This document shows, one piece after another, positions 16,978-26,907 of a stretch of 64,000 bases of DNA. The stretch's first letter is position 1, and each line of letters begins with the position of its first letter. The DNA comes from Taibaiella sp. (GTDB lineage: Bacteria > Bacteroidota > Bacteroidia > Chitinophagales > Chitinophagaceae): assembly GCA_021740995.1 (NCBI GenBank), contig JAIOYR010000008.1, positions 1 to 64,000 on the forward strand. The letters are read 5' to 3'. Below the pieces are notes generated by a model. The model had not been told where the DNA came from and searched no databases. It saw only the letters and a program-made list of their open reading frames with translations. Made by a program: the position numbers and the translations under genes.

Positions 16978-18861
16978 ATGATTAGGTGGGGAGTTATTGG
17001 CCTTCTGCTAGTTGTTTCGATGTATAGCGCCAGCGCGGCTGACGGCGGCGACACTGCGGCAATAAACAAGATGCTGGAACGGGCTTATTCCCTAGAAAGG
17101 GATAAGCCCGATTCAGCTTTTCTGATAGCGAGTGAGGCATTACGTATGTGCGTCGAGAGCGGGTACCGAGAGGGGCTGGCCAAGGCGAATATGCGGATTG
17201 CGGGTGCGTATTATTCGAAAGGTGAAAATGCAAAAGCGCTCCCTTATGCCAGGGATGCTTTTTCCATCAGGTCAGAGTTGAAACTGTACTCGGCTGCGGC
17301 TGGTTGCTGTATATTACTCAGTAACATTTATGCTGCGTTGGGGCGAACAGATTCTGTGTATTATAGTTTGTATCATGCATTGCGGCTAAACGAAATGGGC
17401 AATGACTCTGTGTCTATGGCAAGCACTTACCTTTCGTTGGGTAATGTGAGCGAAGAGTACAAAGAATCGAAGAAAGCGCTGGAATATTATCTTCAGGCAA
17501 ACAGAATTTCCACATTAATCAAAGATTCTGCCGGTATTGAGCTCAGTTACAGTGGGTTGGGCTATCACTTTTATCAGGAGGGTAATTATAGTGAGGCATT
17601 GAAGTATTTCATGAAGACAGATGATATACTGCAACGGATACATTATCCGTATGATAATGCCAAAAACCTAAACAATATTGCCGCATGCTATGAGAAATTG
17701 AAGGACAACAAGAAGGCTATATACTATTACCGGCAAGCTGTTATTGCATGTGAAGAACAAGGTATGACTGCCGATTTGTCTCTGTCGTTGTGTAACATGG
17801 GATCTTTGTTGGTGAGGGAGAAACGACCAGATAGTGCTATTGTTTTCTTTACGAAGTCATTGTCGTTGGCAGAGGATGTAAGTTATTTGCCGGGAGTGGC
17901 GAAATGTTATGAAGGCCTATCCGAGGCGTATGCAGCGAAACGGGATTTTGAACAGGCGTTGTTGTACCATCTACAGTATTCTACCATAAGTGATTCGTTG
18001 CTGAATAGTGATAAGATATCGAGCATATCGGAAATGCAAACGAAGTATGAAACGGAAAAGAAGCAAGAGCAAATAGCTTTCCTGGATAAGCAAACCAAAA
18101 GCAGGGCACGGCAGCGCAATGCTTTTGTGGGCGGGTCGGTAGTGCTGGCATTATTGCTGATGGTTGTGATATGGCAACGCAATAAGGTGAAGAAAGAGAA
18201 AGGAAGAAGCGACAAACTGCTGCTGAACATACTCCCTGCGGCTGTAGCCGAAGAACTGAAGGAGAAGGGGAAGGTAGAAGCGCAACTGTTTGATAATGTG
18301 AGCGTGCTTTTTACGGATTTTAAGAATTTCACGGCTATGTGCGAGCATTACACGCCGGAGGAAGTAGTGGCAGACTTGCATACGTGCTTTGAGGCCTTTG
18401 ACAACATCATGGGCAAGTACAAAATAGAAAAGATAAAAACAGTAGGGGATGGCTATATTGCCATATCGGGACTGCCAAACGCCAATCCACACCATGCCCG
18501 CGATATGGTGATGGCAGCCATAGAGATACGCGAATTCATGGCAGGGCGGAAAAAAGAAAAGGGTGATTATTCCCTCGGCATACGCATAGGTATCAATTCG
18601 GGCAAGGTAATAGCGGGTATTGTGGGGGTAAAAAAATTCGCTTACGACATTTGGGGCGATACGGTGAATACAGCCGCCCGTATGGAACAGGCAAGCACCG
18701 AAGGAAAAATAAATATTTCACCCACGACTTATGAGTTGGTAAAGGACGATTTCATCTGTACGAGCCGTGGTGAAATTGAAGCCAAGGGCAAGGGCATGAT
18801 AAATATGTATTTTGTAGAGAACCCCTGTACCCACCTCAAAACACTATCCTCCAATTCTTAA
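16978..18861 (+). CDS. TPR-containing membrane adenylate cyclase (class III)
   Basis: A 627-residue signalling enzyme predicted to make cAMP from ATP. Order: signal peptide (1-20), about six to seven tetratricopeptide repeats (30-350) placed outside the cytoplasm, a coiled-coil stretch rich in Lys/Gln, one transmembrane helix (about 382-400), and a class III nucleotidyl cyclase domain (about 435-615). Metal-binding aspartates are Asp447 in LFTDFKNFT and Asp491 in TVGDGY. Lys485 and Asp557 sit where adenylate cyclases carry adenine-selecting residues, and Asn564/Arg568 in WGDTVNTAARM fit the transition-state pair, so the catalytic site looks complete. It probably follows 16223-16960 in an operon. 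The input sensed by the TPR region is unknown. Confidence 0.9.
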   Translation: MIRWGVIGLLLVVSMYSASAADGGDTAAINKMLERAYSLERDKPDSAFLIASEALRMCVESGYREGLAKANMRIAGAYYSKGENAKALPYARDAFSIRSELKLYSAAAGCCILLSNIYAALGRTDSVYYSLYHALRLNEMGNDSVSMASTYLSLGNVSEEYKESKKALEYYLQANRISTLIKDSAGIELSYSGLGYHFYQEGNYSEALKYFMKTDDILQRIHYPYDNAKNLNNIAACYEKLKDNKKAIYYYRQAVIACEEQGMTADLSLSLCNMGSLLVREKRPDSAIVFFTKSLSLAEDVSYLPGVAKCYEGLSEAYAAKRDFEQALLYHLQYSTISDSLLNSDKISSISEMQTKYETEKKQEQIAFLDKQTKSRARQRNAFVGGSVVLALLLMVVIWQRNKVKKEKGRSDKLLLNILPAAVAEELKEKGKVEAQLFDNVSVLFTDFKNFTAMCEHYTPEEVVADLHTCFEAFDNIMGKYKIEKIKTVGDGYIAISGLPNANPHHARDMVMAAIEIREFMAGRKKEKGDYSLGIRIGINSGKVIAGIVGVKKFAYDIWGDTVNTAARMEQASTEGKINISPTTYELVKDDFICTSRGEIEAKGKGMINMYFVENPCTHLKTLSSNS

Positions 18862-18929
18862 CTTATTCATAATTTCCCTATCCCAAAATGAACAGGAAAA
18901 ATACTTGGTCAAAAAAGGTAAACTATTGC

Positions 18930-20132
18930 CTATGCCGTTACTTCCTTTATCACCCCCAATTCTTTGCCTACTTTTATAAATGAATTGATGGCAGTATCCA
19001 GATGATGACGCTCGTGGCCTGCAGATATCTGTACCCTGATACGTGCCTGTCCTTTGGGCACTACCGGGAAAAAGAAACCTACTACATAGATACCTTCCTC
19101 TAGCATGCGTGCTGCAAATTTCTGTGCTACTACCGCATCATACAGCATAATGGGTGCTATGGCATGTGTGCCGGGCTTTATGTCGAAACCGGCATCTGTC
19201 ATGCGCTTGCGGAAGTACATAGTGTTCTCTTCCAGCTTGTCGCGCAGGGCGGTGGTTTCGCTCAGCATGTCGAGCACAGCTATAGACGCACCTACTATAG
19301 ATGGTGCAAGAGAGTTGGAGAACAGATATGGTCTGCTACGCTGGCGCAGCATTTCTATAATTTCTTTTTTGCCGCTGGTGAAGCCGCCGGAAGCACCGCC
19401 CAGAGCCTTGCCCATGGTGCCGGTGATAATGTCTATTCTGCCCATAACACCACATAGCTCATGCACACCCCTGCCGGTAGCACCCATAAAACCCGATGAG
19501 TGGCTTTCGTCAATCATCACCAGTGCATCGTATTTGTCGGCGAGGTCGCATATCTTATCCAGTTGTGCTATAGTGCCATCCATAGAGAACACCGAGTCGG
19601 TAACTATGATGCGGGTACGTGCGCCGGCATGCGCCTGAAGCTGCGCTTCGAGGTCTGCCATGTCATTGTGCTTGTACCTGCCGCGCTGTGCCTTGCACAG
19701 GCGTACCCCGTCTATAATAGAGGCATGGTTGAGCTCGTCTGATATAATGGCATCCTGCTCTCCCAGTAGTGGTTCAAATACGCCACCGTTGGCATCGAAG
19801 CAGGCTACATAAAGTATAGTATCGTCTGTGCCCAGAAATTTTGCCAGCTTTTCTTCCAGCTCTTTATGAATGTCTTGTGTGCCACAGATAAAGCGAACGG
19901 AGCTCATACCATAACCACGGTTGTCTATGGCGCGGTGTGCAGCTTCTATAACACGGGGGTGAGATGACAGCCCCAGATAATTATTGGCACAAAAGTTGAG
20001 AACAGTGCTACCGTTTACAGATATTTCTGCACCCTGTACGGATTCTATGATTCTTTCTTTTTTGTATAAACCGGCATCAGATATCTCCTGCAACTCCTGC
20101 TGCAGCCGTGCATAAAATGATGGACTGGACAT
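18930..20132 (-). CDS. kbl: glycine C-acetyltransferase (2-amino-3-ketobutyrate CoA ligase)
   Basis: A 400-residue PLP enzyme of the alpha-oxoamine synthase family; it splits 2-amino-3-ketobutyrate with CoA into glycine and acetyl-CoA, the second step of threonine breakdown. The PLP lysine is Lys242 in [10 protein letters not shown]. The sequence runs collinear with the E. coli enzyme, including [26 protein letters not shown] and YLFSNSLAP, so it is Kbl rather than serine palmitoyltransferase or KAPA synthase. Length is standard. No threonine dehydrogenase gene lies next to it. Confidence 0.95.
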   Translation of the reverse strand: MSSPSFYARLQQELQEISDAGLYKKERIIESVQGAEISVNGSTVLNFCANNYLGLSSHPRVIEAAHRAIDNRGYGMSSVRFICGTQDIHKELEEKLAKFLGTDDTILYVACFDANGGVFEPLLGEQDAIISDELNHASIIDGVRLCKAQRGRYKHNDMADLEAQLQAHAGARTRIIVTDSVFSMDGTIAQLDKICDLADKYDALVMIDESHSSGFMGATGRGVHELCGVMGRIDIITGTMGKALGGASGGFTSGKKEIIEMLRQRSRPYLFSNSLAPSIVGASIAVLDMLSETTALRDKLEENTMYFRKRMTDAGFDIKPGTHAIAPIMLYDAVVAQKFAARMLEEGIYVVGFFFPVVPKGQARIRVQISAGHERHHLDTAINSFIKVGKELGVIKEVTA

Positions 20133-20173
20133 AACCTTGTATTGATTTTGTAATGAAGTAAACTAAAAGTGAA

Positions 20174-20905
20174 TTACTGCCTGGTATAGGTAGCGGTGCA
20201 GGTTTCGGGGAAGCCGCCCGGTGTGCTGGAGGCTGTGTAATAAATGGTCATAGTGTTGCCGCTGAAAGTGCCAGAGCCCTGCAATACAGTACCGTTGCCT
20301 ATGTTTTGCGATGGTATGGTCAGAGAGTCTTTTACACAGTTTAGCTTCACACGCGTTTTAGTGCTGCTGCCATATCCGCCAAAGTTGACAATATCCAGCT
20401 CGTTGGTAACGCCTGTAGCCACTCCGGTAGATACATAGTTGAAGTTGCGTGCCGTGCAGGCATTGGCACCGGAGAGTGCGCCCCACAGGCTAGCTGCACA
20501 ATCGGCAGAGATAACAGAGAGGTTGAAAGTGTATGTTTTGGGGTCGGAGCCGGGAGCACTTGCAGTAATGGTAATGGGATAAGTAGCATGTACTGCATTG
20601 GTGGTAGTAAAAACAAAATCGGCACGGTAGGTAGGCACCTTGCTGAAGGTGTCCTGAGCTACAGTAACATCGGCAGGGAGTCCTTTGATGCTGATGGTTA
20701 CTTTGTCTTCCTGATAACCGCCCAGATACTTGACCAATACCGGCATGGTATAGGTGCCGGCATCAGGGATATAGGTATCGCCCAGTGGTGCATTTTGTCC
20801 GCTTTCTATTACATAAGACACGGGTACTTTAACGCTTTTTGGCGATTTCTGGCAAGAAAGTGTTACCACACTAAGTGCGAGTAAAAACAAAACTACTTTT
20901 CTCAT
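20174..20905 (-). CDS. lipoprotein of unknown function
   Basis: A 243-residue lipoprotein precursor (signal peptide with lipobox VTLSCQKS). The mature part looks like an N-terminal Ig-like beta-sandwich (PVSYVIESGQNAPLGDTYI to NLSV) and a C-terminal beta domain with Cys residues (DCAASLWGALSGANAC and ETCTATYTRQ). I do not recognise a named family; the form is common among Bacteroidota surface lipoproteins. It is 41 bases upstream of kbl on the same strand, so co-transcription is possible, though no functional link is evident. Confidence 0.75.
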   Translation of the reverse strand: MRKVVLFLLALSVVTLSCQKSPKSVKVPVSYVIESGQNAPLGDTYIPDAGTYTMPVLVKYLGGYQEDKVTISIKGLPADVTVAQDTFSKVPTYRADFVFTTTNAVHATYPITITASAPGSDPKTYTFNLSVISADCAASLWGALSGANACTARNFNYVSTGVATGVTNELDIVNFGGYGSSTKTRVKLNCVKDSLTIPSQNIGNGTVLQGSGTFSGNTMTIYYTASSTPGGFPETCTATYTRQ

Positions 20906-21073
20906 ACGTTACTTTTAAAGTGGAAAGATACGTCCATAACATTAAAATTCATAGCCATTCCAGTTTTTTCAACGATAATTATGCCTATAGATTGACGTCA
21001 TTGATATGTGATTTTTTCGTGTGCTGCTTGTCTCGATTTATCAGCAATAGTTTTTTCACACCTTAATCCATAC

Positions 21074-21081
21074 TACTTTTG
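21074..21081 (+). promoter_or_regulatory. -7 box for asd
   Basis: TACTTTTG matches TAnnTTTG and lies 17 bases before the asd start codon, implying a very short leader. No clear -33 TTTG; a T-run about 25 bases upstream may serve. Confidence 0.4.
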
Positions 21082-21098
21082 TGGTTCAATACACAAGG

Positions 21099-22088
21099 AT
21101 GAAAGTAGCCGTAGTAGGAGCCACCGGACTGGTAGGCAGCACAATGATGAAAATACTGGAAGAAAGGAACTTTCCTGTGACAGAACTGATACCTGTAGCC
21201 TCTGATAAGTCAGTAGGGATGAAGGTGAAGTATCTTGGCAGGGAGTACCCGGTTGTATCTGCGGCAACGGCTATAGCTATGCGGCCTGCTCTGGCACTGT
21301 TCTCGGCTGGTGGTGGCACCTCGCTGCAGCTGGCACCTATGTTTGCCGAGGTGGGCTGCCGGGTGGTAGATAACTCATCGGCCTGGCGCATGGCAGAGGG
21401 TATAAAGCTGGTAGTGCCGGAGGTAAATGGCCATGTACTGACAGCAGATGATTACATAATAGCTAACCCTAACTGTTCTACCATTCAAATGGTGATGGTG
21501 CTCAACCCTATACACAAAAAATATGGCATAAAGAGAGTGGTAGTAAGCACCTACCAGAGTGTGAGCGGCACCGGCCAAAAGGCAGTACAGGAAATGATGG
21601 CACAGCGCGCAGGTAGCATGGAACACAGTGTGTACCCGCACCGGATAGACATGAATGTGCTGCCGCATATAGATGTCTTTCAGGACAATGGCTATACGAA
21701 AGAAGAAATGAAGATGTCGCTGGAGACATGCAAGATAATGGGTGATGATCGTATAAAAGTTACAGCAACCACTGTGCGTGTGCCGGTATGCGGCGGGCAT
21801 AGCGAGAGTGTGAATATAGAGCTGTATCAGGATTTTCATGAAAGTGATATCAGGGAAATGCTGTCTAATCATAGTGGTATAGTGGTGATAGACAACCCGG
21901 CTTTTAACGGATACCCTATGCCACTGGATGCAGAAGGGAAAGACGAGGTGTTTGTAGGCCGCATTCGGCGCGACTATTCACAACCCAACACCCTGAACTG
22001 CTGGATAGTGGCCGACAATCTGCGCAAGGGTGCATCTACCAATGCAGTGCAGATAGCCAAGCTACTGCATAATAACGGGTGGATATAA
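21099..22088 (+). CDS. asd: aspartate-semialdehyde dehydrogenase
   Basis: A 329-residue NADP-dependent enzyme that reduces aspartyl phosphate to aspartate semialdehyde for lysine/diaminopimelate, threonine and methionine synthesis. The start is the ATG at 21099 (MKVAVVGATGLVG); the GTG at 21081 would add six residues before the nucleotide-binding motif and is unlikely. Catalytic Cys126 lies in NPNCSTIQ, and GHSESVN carries the conserved histidine. A -7-like TACTTTTG at 21074-21081 lies directly upstream. Divergent from the lipoprotein gene. Confidence 0.96.
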   Translation: MKVAVVGATGLVGSTMMKILEERNFPVTELIPVASDKSVGMKVKYLGREYPVVSAATAIAMRPALALFSAGGGTSLQLAPMFAEVGCRVVDNSSAWRMAEGIKLVVPEVNGHVLTADDYIIANPNCSTIQMVMVLNPIHKKYGIKRVVVSTYQSVSGTGQKAVQEMMAQRAGSMEHSVYPHRIDMNVLPHIDVFQDNGYTKEEMKMSLETCKIMGDDRIKVTATTVRVPVCGGHSESVNIELYQDFHESDIREMLSNHSGIVVIDNPAFNGYPMPLDAEGKDEVFVGRIRRDYSQPNTLNCWIVADNLRKGASTNAVQIAKLLHNNGWI

Positions 22089-22202
22089 CTTAATGTGGAA
22101 ATGTGGGAATGTAATAATGTGCAAATTATTCCACCCTTCCGAAGGATTCCTGAAGGTTTGTCGTCTATTTGAGGGGTATTGTGCCTGCTCAAATTTTTCC
22201 TG

Positions 22203-23888
22203 ATGAAACTGAAAGTACTTTTTACTACTCTTTTGGCCTTTATGGCAGTGGGGCATCTGCATGCTCAGTACAATCCACTCTGGATACCGGACACCATGGT
22301 GGGTACTACCTTCAACCTGACTATGCGGGATACCTTCCGGCAGATACTCACCGGCAACCAGACCATAACAGGTGGCATCAATGGCAACTTCTGGGGGCCT
22401 ACCATGATTTGGAACAAGGGAGATGTAATAACCGTAAACGTAAATAACCAGATAACAGACACTACCACCATACACTGGCATGGCATGCACCTGCCGGCTA
22501 TAATGGATGGTGGCCCGCATCAGCCCATACCGCCCTTCACTACCTGGAGCCCCTACTGGAAGGTAGATAATAATGCAGCTTTGTACTGGTATCACCCACA
22601 CCTGCACATGATGGCCGAGGAGCAACTGTCTATGGGACTGGGTGGTATGATAATAGTAAGAGACCCTATAGAAAGTGCGCTGGCACTGCCCCGCACCTAC
22701 GGAGTAGACGATATACCACTGGCACTTACCGACAGGAAATTTGACGCGCTGAATCAGTTTATTACCTCGCACTACGGCGACAGCATGATGACGAATGGTG
22801 TGGTTAGGGCAGAACATACCATTCCCGCACAGGTGGTGCGCTTGCGTCTGCTCGATGCCGCTATGGAGCGCTCTTACAACATAGGCTTCAGCGATGGCAG
22901 AACATTTTACGTAATTACTACCGATGGTGGTCTGGTAAATGCACCAGTGCCCGTAACACGCTTTCTGCTGTCGGCAGGCGAGCGGGTAGAGATACTGGTA
23001 AACTGCACAGGGCAGTCCGGGACCACTGTAGACCTGAGGGCTTATAACTCAGAGCTGACACCTCAAGTACCAGGAGGCGAGTCATTCCCCGGAGGGCCAT
23101 TTGCCAACGCACTGGGTCATGCCAACTTTAACATTCTACACCTCAATATTGGCGCAGCTACAGCCAGCCCCATTACCACCATACCAGCTACGCTCACAAC
23201 CAATACTTTTTACCCCGAATCATCGGCGGTTGTTACCAGAACGGTAACTATTTCGGACAGTACAGTAGGTCCGGGAGGGCCTACCTTCCTTATCAACCAT
23301 AAGCTTTTTGAGATGGATCACATAGACTACCATGTGCCGCTGGACAATACGGAGATCTGGGAGATAAAGAGCACATCCGGTTTTGGGCATCCGTTCCATA
23401 TTCATGATGTGGAGTTTCATATCCTTACCATCAACGGAGCAGCACCGCCTGCGCATCAGGATGGCTGGAAGGATGTAGTGTTTATCCCTGCAAACCAGAC
23501 TGTACGATTCATTGCAAAGTTCAACGACTATTCCGACTCGCTGAAGCCCTATATGTTTCATTGCCACATAGCACTGCACGAAGATCTGGGCATGATGGGG
23601 CAGTTTGTAGTGGGCAACAGCCCTACAGGAATAATGAACAGGGTGCTGAACAATAAGATGAAGCTGTATCCTAACCCTACCAAGGGTCTGTTGTATTTTG
23701 AAATGCAGGACAATATTACAATCACTCATGCCACTGTAATCAACGTACACGGGCAAGTAGTAAAAGAGTTTGAGCTGAATAACCAGAAGTCGGAACTGGA
23801 TGTATCTATGCTCAATAAGGGGCTGTACTTTCTCAGGCTTACAGATGCGGTCAGTGGATCTTACATCAAGTCATACTTAATGGAATAG
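22203..23888 (+). CDS. secreted multicopper oxidase with T9SS sorting domain
   Basis: A 561-residue exported copper oxidase, started at ATG 22203 (MKLKVLFTTLLAF) to give a signal peptide. Three cupredoxin domains carry all four copper-binding motifs: HWHGMH (His91, His93), YHPHLH (His131, His133), HPFHIH (His396-401) and HCHIALHEDLGMM (453-465). This fits a laccase/bilirubin-oxidase/CueO-like enzyme that oxidises metals or phenolics and reduces oxygen to water. The final ~75 residues are a T9SS type-A domain (MKLYPNPTKGLLYF ... LNKGLYFLRL), so the enzyme is sent to the cell surface or medium. A redoxin gene follows after 22 bases. Substrate unknown. Confidence 0.92.
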   Translation: MKLKVLFTTLLAFMAVGHLHAQYNPLWIPDTMVGTTFNLTMRDTFRQILTGNQTITGGINGNFWGPTMIWNKGDVITVNVNNQITDTTTIHWHGMHLPAIMDGGPHQPIPPFTTWSPYWKVDNNAALYWYHPHLHMMAEEQLSMGLGGMIIVRDPIESALALPRTYGVDDIPLALTDRKFDALNQFITSHYGDSMMTNGVVRAEHTIPAQVVRLRLLDAAMERSYNIGFSDGRTFYVITTDGGLVNAPVPVTRFLLSAGERVEILVNCTGQSGTTVDLRAYNSELTPQVPGGESFPGGPFANALGHANFNILHLNIGAATASPITTIPATLTTNTFYPESSAVVTRTVTISDSTVGPGGPTFLINHKLFEMDHIDYHVPLDNTEIWEIKSTSGFGHPFHIHDVEFHILTINGAAPPAHQDGWKDVVFIPANQTVRFIAKFNDYSDSLKPYMFHCHIALHEDLGMMGQFVVGNSPTGIMNRVLNNKMKLYPNPTKGLLYFEMQDNITITHATVINVHGQVVKEFELNNQKSELDVSMLNKGLYFLRLTDAVSGSYIKSYLME

Positions 23889-23910
23889 GGAAAAACAAAA
23901 TTCAATTTCT

Positions 23911-24519
23911 ATGAAACATTTATTGCTGATATGTGTATCTGTGATGCTATGCAGTTTCGCTGCCATTGGTAGCTACAAGCCAGGCGATACAGTGGCTGAC
24001 TTTTCATTGCTGAATGTGGATGGAAAGATGGTATCGATGAGCAGTTATAGTAGGGCGAAAGGTTTTATTATCGTCTTTACCTGCAATCATTGTCCGTTTG
24101 CCAAGCTATACCAACAGCGGCTGAATGAAATGAACAATATATACTCAGCTCAGGATTTTCCGTTGCTCGCCATAAGCTCAAACGACGCAGACGCAGTGCC
24201 GGAGGATAGCTATGAAGAAATGGCAAAGCGGTCGAAAGAAAAAAAATACAACTTCCCTTACCTGTATGACGAAACACAGGCAGTTGCCAGAGCCTTTGGA
24301 GCAGTAAAGACACCACAGGCATTTGTAGTGTTCAAAGAGAACAATAATTGGATAGTGAAGTATTACGGAGCTATAGACGACAATGGTGCCGAACCTGACA
24401 AGGTAAAGAACAAATTTGTAATTGATGCCGTTGAAGCTCTGCTGCACAATCAGCCGATCACTGTGAGCACTACAAAGTCTGTAGGATGTGGCATGAAATG
24501 GAAGGTACAGGCAGATTAA
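23911..24519 (+). CDS. exported thioredoxin-like (AhpC/TSA-type) protein
   Basis: A 202-residue thioredoxin-fold protein with an N-terminal signal peptide (about 1-18). The redox pair is Cys58-Asn-His-Cys61 in VFTCNHCPFAK, and the cis-proline lies in VKTPQAFVV. The layout matches the AhpC/TSA redoxin family often annotated as thioredoxin family protein in Bacteroidota. It is 22 bases after the multicopper oxidase and most likely in the same operon; a role in redox or copper handling for that enzyme is an inference from position. Confidence 0.85.
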   Translation: MKHLLLICVSVMLCSFAAIGSYKPGDTVADFSLLNVDGKMVSMSSYSRAKGFIIVFTCNHCPFAKLYQQRLNEMNNIYSAQDFPLLAISSNDADAVPEDSYEEMAKRSKEKKYNFPYLYDETQAVARAFGAVKTPQAFVVFKENNNWIVKYYGAIDDNGAEPDKVKNKFVIDAVEALLHNQPITVSTTKSVGCGMKWKVQAD

Positions 24520-24600
24520 TACATTCGAATAATATTGCTTTTTGGGCGGCTAGGCGGGCGTTTTATGCTTCCCGGTTAAGATGTATTTCAGTACACAGAA

Positions 24601-24906
24601 TTAGTGTTCTAATGGCTGCATACTGGTGTTGCGAATCATAATGATCCTGATTTCTGTTTCCAGAACGCGGTAAATTATCCGGTAATGATGTTTCTCGAAA
24701 GCCCTGTATGTTCCATCGTTATGATTTTTAAATTTGTCAAGCGGATATTTTTCTGGATTCGCAGATAGAGAATTGGCAGAACTAAATATGTCATTTCTCA
24801 CCTTTATGGCGTTTTGTGGAGAATCCTTCCTGATATAGTTATAAGCCTGATTAAGTTGGGTTAATGCCAGATCATCAATAATAATCTTTCTCTTTTTTTT
24901 TACCAT
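24601..24906 (-). CDS. RelE/ParE-family toxin
   Basis: A 101-residue type II toxin of the RelE/ParE superfamily. Features: a helical N-terminal half (LTQLNQAYNYIRKDSPQNAIKVR layout), the loop NPEKYPLDKF, and the beta-strand core YRAFEKHHYRIIYRV followed by IRIIMIRNT, characteristic of ParE-like toxins that poison gyrase or cleave mRNA. Its start overlaps the antitoxin gene by seven bases, the usual translational coupling. The mode of action cannot be told from sequence. Confidence 0.85.
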   Translation of the reverse strand: MVKKKRKIIIDDLALTQLNQAYNYIRKDSPQNAIKVRNDIFSSANSLSANPEKYPLDKFKNHNDGTYRAFEKHHYRIIYRVLETEIRIIMIRNTSMQPLEH

Positions 24907-25133
24907 GACTCCGCTTGTTTCATTGCATCTTCCAACGTTGTAAAGTGCCCGGCATCCATGCGGGCTTCCGCCTCTTCAAGTTCTTTGTTATATTCCTCAA
25001 TGGTAAGGCGCGTGGGTGTGGTTTCTTTGTTTTTCAAAAAAGATCTTATCACTGAGAGCAGCGATTTCTTTTGATCCATCTCCAGTAACGGCAAAGAGTG
25101 CAATATCTGGTTATCTATCGTTTGTGCAGGCAT
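24900..25133 (-). CDS. antitoxin of the RelE/ParE-type pair
   Basis: A 77-residue helical protein upstream of and overlapping the toxin gene. It reads MPAQTIDNQILHSLPLLEMD..., with LTIEEYNKELEEAEARMDAG and TTLEDAMKQAESW at the C-terminus, the kind of amphipathic tail that wraps ParE-like toxins. No DNA-binding domain is obvious, although the N-terminal third could serve. Assigned by position and length more than by motif. Confidence 0.75.
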   Translation of the reverse strand: MPAQTIDNQILHSLPLLEMDQKKSLLSVIRSFLKNKETTPTRLTIEEYNKELEEAEARMDAGHFTTLEDAMKQAESW

Positions 25134-25176
25134 AAGCTGTATTTTCTATAGTAAAGTTATGGATTTATTCGTTTTT

Positions 25177-26907
25177 CTACTTCACACCCATCTCCTTCAA
25201 AACAGGTGTTACAAAATCTGCCAGCTCTTTTATATATGCAGGAGAGAAGTCGAATTTTATTCCGGCTGTGGTATATAGTTCTTTCAGCGTTTTGGTGTAG
25301 CCAAGGCTAAGTGCGCTTTTGTAATTCTCCAGTGCCTGCCCTTTATGCTCACGGTATTGCCGCCACATTGCCACAGCACCCAATTGGGCTATTCCATATT
25401 CTATGTAGTAGAAGGGTACTTCAAAAAGATGCAATTGTTTTTGCCAGAAATTGGTACGGTATTCTTCATGTCCGCTCCAGTCTGTAACCCCGGTAGAAAA
25501 CTCGCCCAGTATCTCCAGCCAAGCTGCTTCCCTTTGTGCTACAGTATGTCCGGGATTGGTATACAACCAGTGCTGGTATTTATCTATGGTGGCTATCCAT
25601 GGCAGCACAGATATTACCCGTTCCATTTCTTCCAGTTGTGCCCGGCGTAGTTCGGTATCATTGGCAAAGAATACATCCCAATGCTCCATAGAGAACAGCT
25701 CCATGCTCATGCTGGCCAGCTCTGCTATTTCCATCGGGTATTCCTTGAATGCAGTGAGCGGTAGCTGGTGTGAGAGGAAGGAGTGAACTGCATGACCACC
25801 TTCGTGCATCATGGTGATCACATCACCCATAGTACCGGCAGCGTTCATAAATATAAATGGCACACCGGTCTCTGCCAGCGGGCAGTTGTATCCTCCGGGG
25901 GCTTTCCCTTTTCTACTTTCCAGGTCCAGGCGGTTCATAGACTGCATGGTACGGAGGCAGCCACTGAAGAAAGGAGACAAGCGGTTAAACACCTCCAGAG
26001 TTTTCTCTGTCAGGTCCTTGCCATCGCTGAATGGGCGGAGCGGCTCAGTGCCCATTGGCTCAGCATCGGTATCCCACGGGCGCATCTTGTCTACACCTAA
26101 CCTTTGCTGACGGTGTCTGATAAGCAAAGCCTGTAGCGGCACTATATGCTCCCGCACTGCCTGATGAAAAGCAAAGCAATCTTCGACAGTGTAGTCGAAC
26201 CTGCCGAGCTCTCTGAATTTGTAATCTCTGTAATTATCAAAGCCTGCATTTGCCGCTATCTGTTGGCGTATAGCCAGCAGTTTATCGAATAGTTCATTGA
26301 GCGTATTTTTGTCATTGAGCCTACGGCTGGCAACTTTGCTAAACACTGTTTCGCGCAAAGAGCGGTCAGGGCTTTGCAGGAATTTTGCTGCCTGCTGCAG
26401 GGTGTATTCTTTGCCATCTACCTCTACGCTCATAGCACCGGATATCACACCATATTGCTGCGCCAACAGGCTCATGTCGGCCTGCAGGGGCACGTTTGCC
26501 TCCCGGTATAGTTTTGCAGCATTGTCTACACTGCGCAGGTAGGGGAAGTATCGGTTGTTGTCGAGGTCTTTTATAAACGGACATTCGAGCAGTTTTTTAT
26601 TGAGCTCAAATCCATAAGGTTTCATTTTAGGTTCTATCTCCATACAGAAGTAGGTGAATGCCGCTTCGTATTCTGTATTGGTAGTATCGCAGGTCATGCG
26701 TATTTGTCGCCAGCAGGCATCCTCACTTATCACTGCTTCCAGTTCACTTACATCAGCCAGCCACTTGTTCAGTTGTTCCTTATTGGTTATCTCTCTGTTT
26801 ACCAGTTCCTCGAAAAAGGGTTGCAGTGCATTCCAATCTGTAAGTTTAAAATCTGCGGGTAGAAGCCTTCTTTCTTTTACTTCGAGAGTAGTATATATGT
26901 TGTTCAT
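25177..26907 (-). CDS. M3-family oligoendopeptidase
   Basis: A 576-residue cytoplasmic zinc metallopeptidase of family M3 (PepF-like), which trims short peptides. The zinc motif is His368-Glu369-Gly-Gly-His372 in MMHEGGHAVHSFL, with the third ligand expected in EIAELASMSME about 25 residues further. The C-terminal part YIEYGIAQLGAVAMW is also conserved. Length fits the family. Two inverted repeats lie in its upstream region. With the POT transporters it could serve peptide utilisation, but no operon links them. Confidence 0.93.
   Translation of the reverse strand: MNNIYTTLEVKERRLLPADFKLTDWNALQPFFEELVNREITNKEQLNKWLADVSELEAVISEDACWRQIRMTCDTTNTEYEAAFTYFCMEIEPKMKPYGFELNKKLLECPFIKDLDNNRYFPYLRSVDNAAKLYREANVPLQADMSLLAQQYGVISGAMSVEVDGKEYTLQQAAKFLQSPDRSLRETVFSKVASRRLNDKNTLNELFDKLLAIRQQIAANAGFDNYRDYKFRELGRFDYTVEDCFAFHQAVREHIVPLQALLIRHRQQRLGVDKMRPWDTDAEPMGTEPLRPFSDGKDLTEKTLEVFNRLSPFFSGCLRTMQSMNRLDLESRKGKAPGGYNCPLAETGVPFIFMNAAGTMGDVITMMHEGGHAVHSFLSHQLPLTAFKEYPMEIAELASMSMELFSMEHWDVFFANDTELRRAQLEEMERVISVLPWIATIDKYQHWLYTNPGHTVAQREAAWLEILGEFSTGVTDWSGHEEYRTNFWQKQLHLFEVPFYYIEYGIAQLGAVAMWRQYREHKGQALENYKSALSLGYTKTLKELYTTAGIKFDFSPAYIKELADFVTPVLKEMGVK

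Noticed and set aside
24601-25133. Toxin-antitoxin pair as part of a larger defence island
   Set aside because: Flanking genes are an oxidase/redoxin operon and a housekeeping peptidase; nothing else defence-like is nearby.
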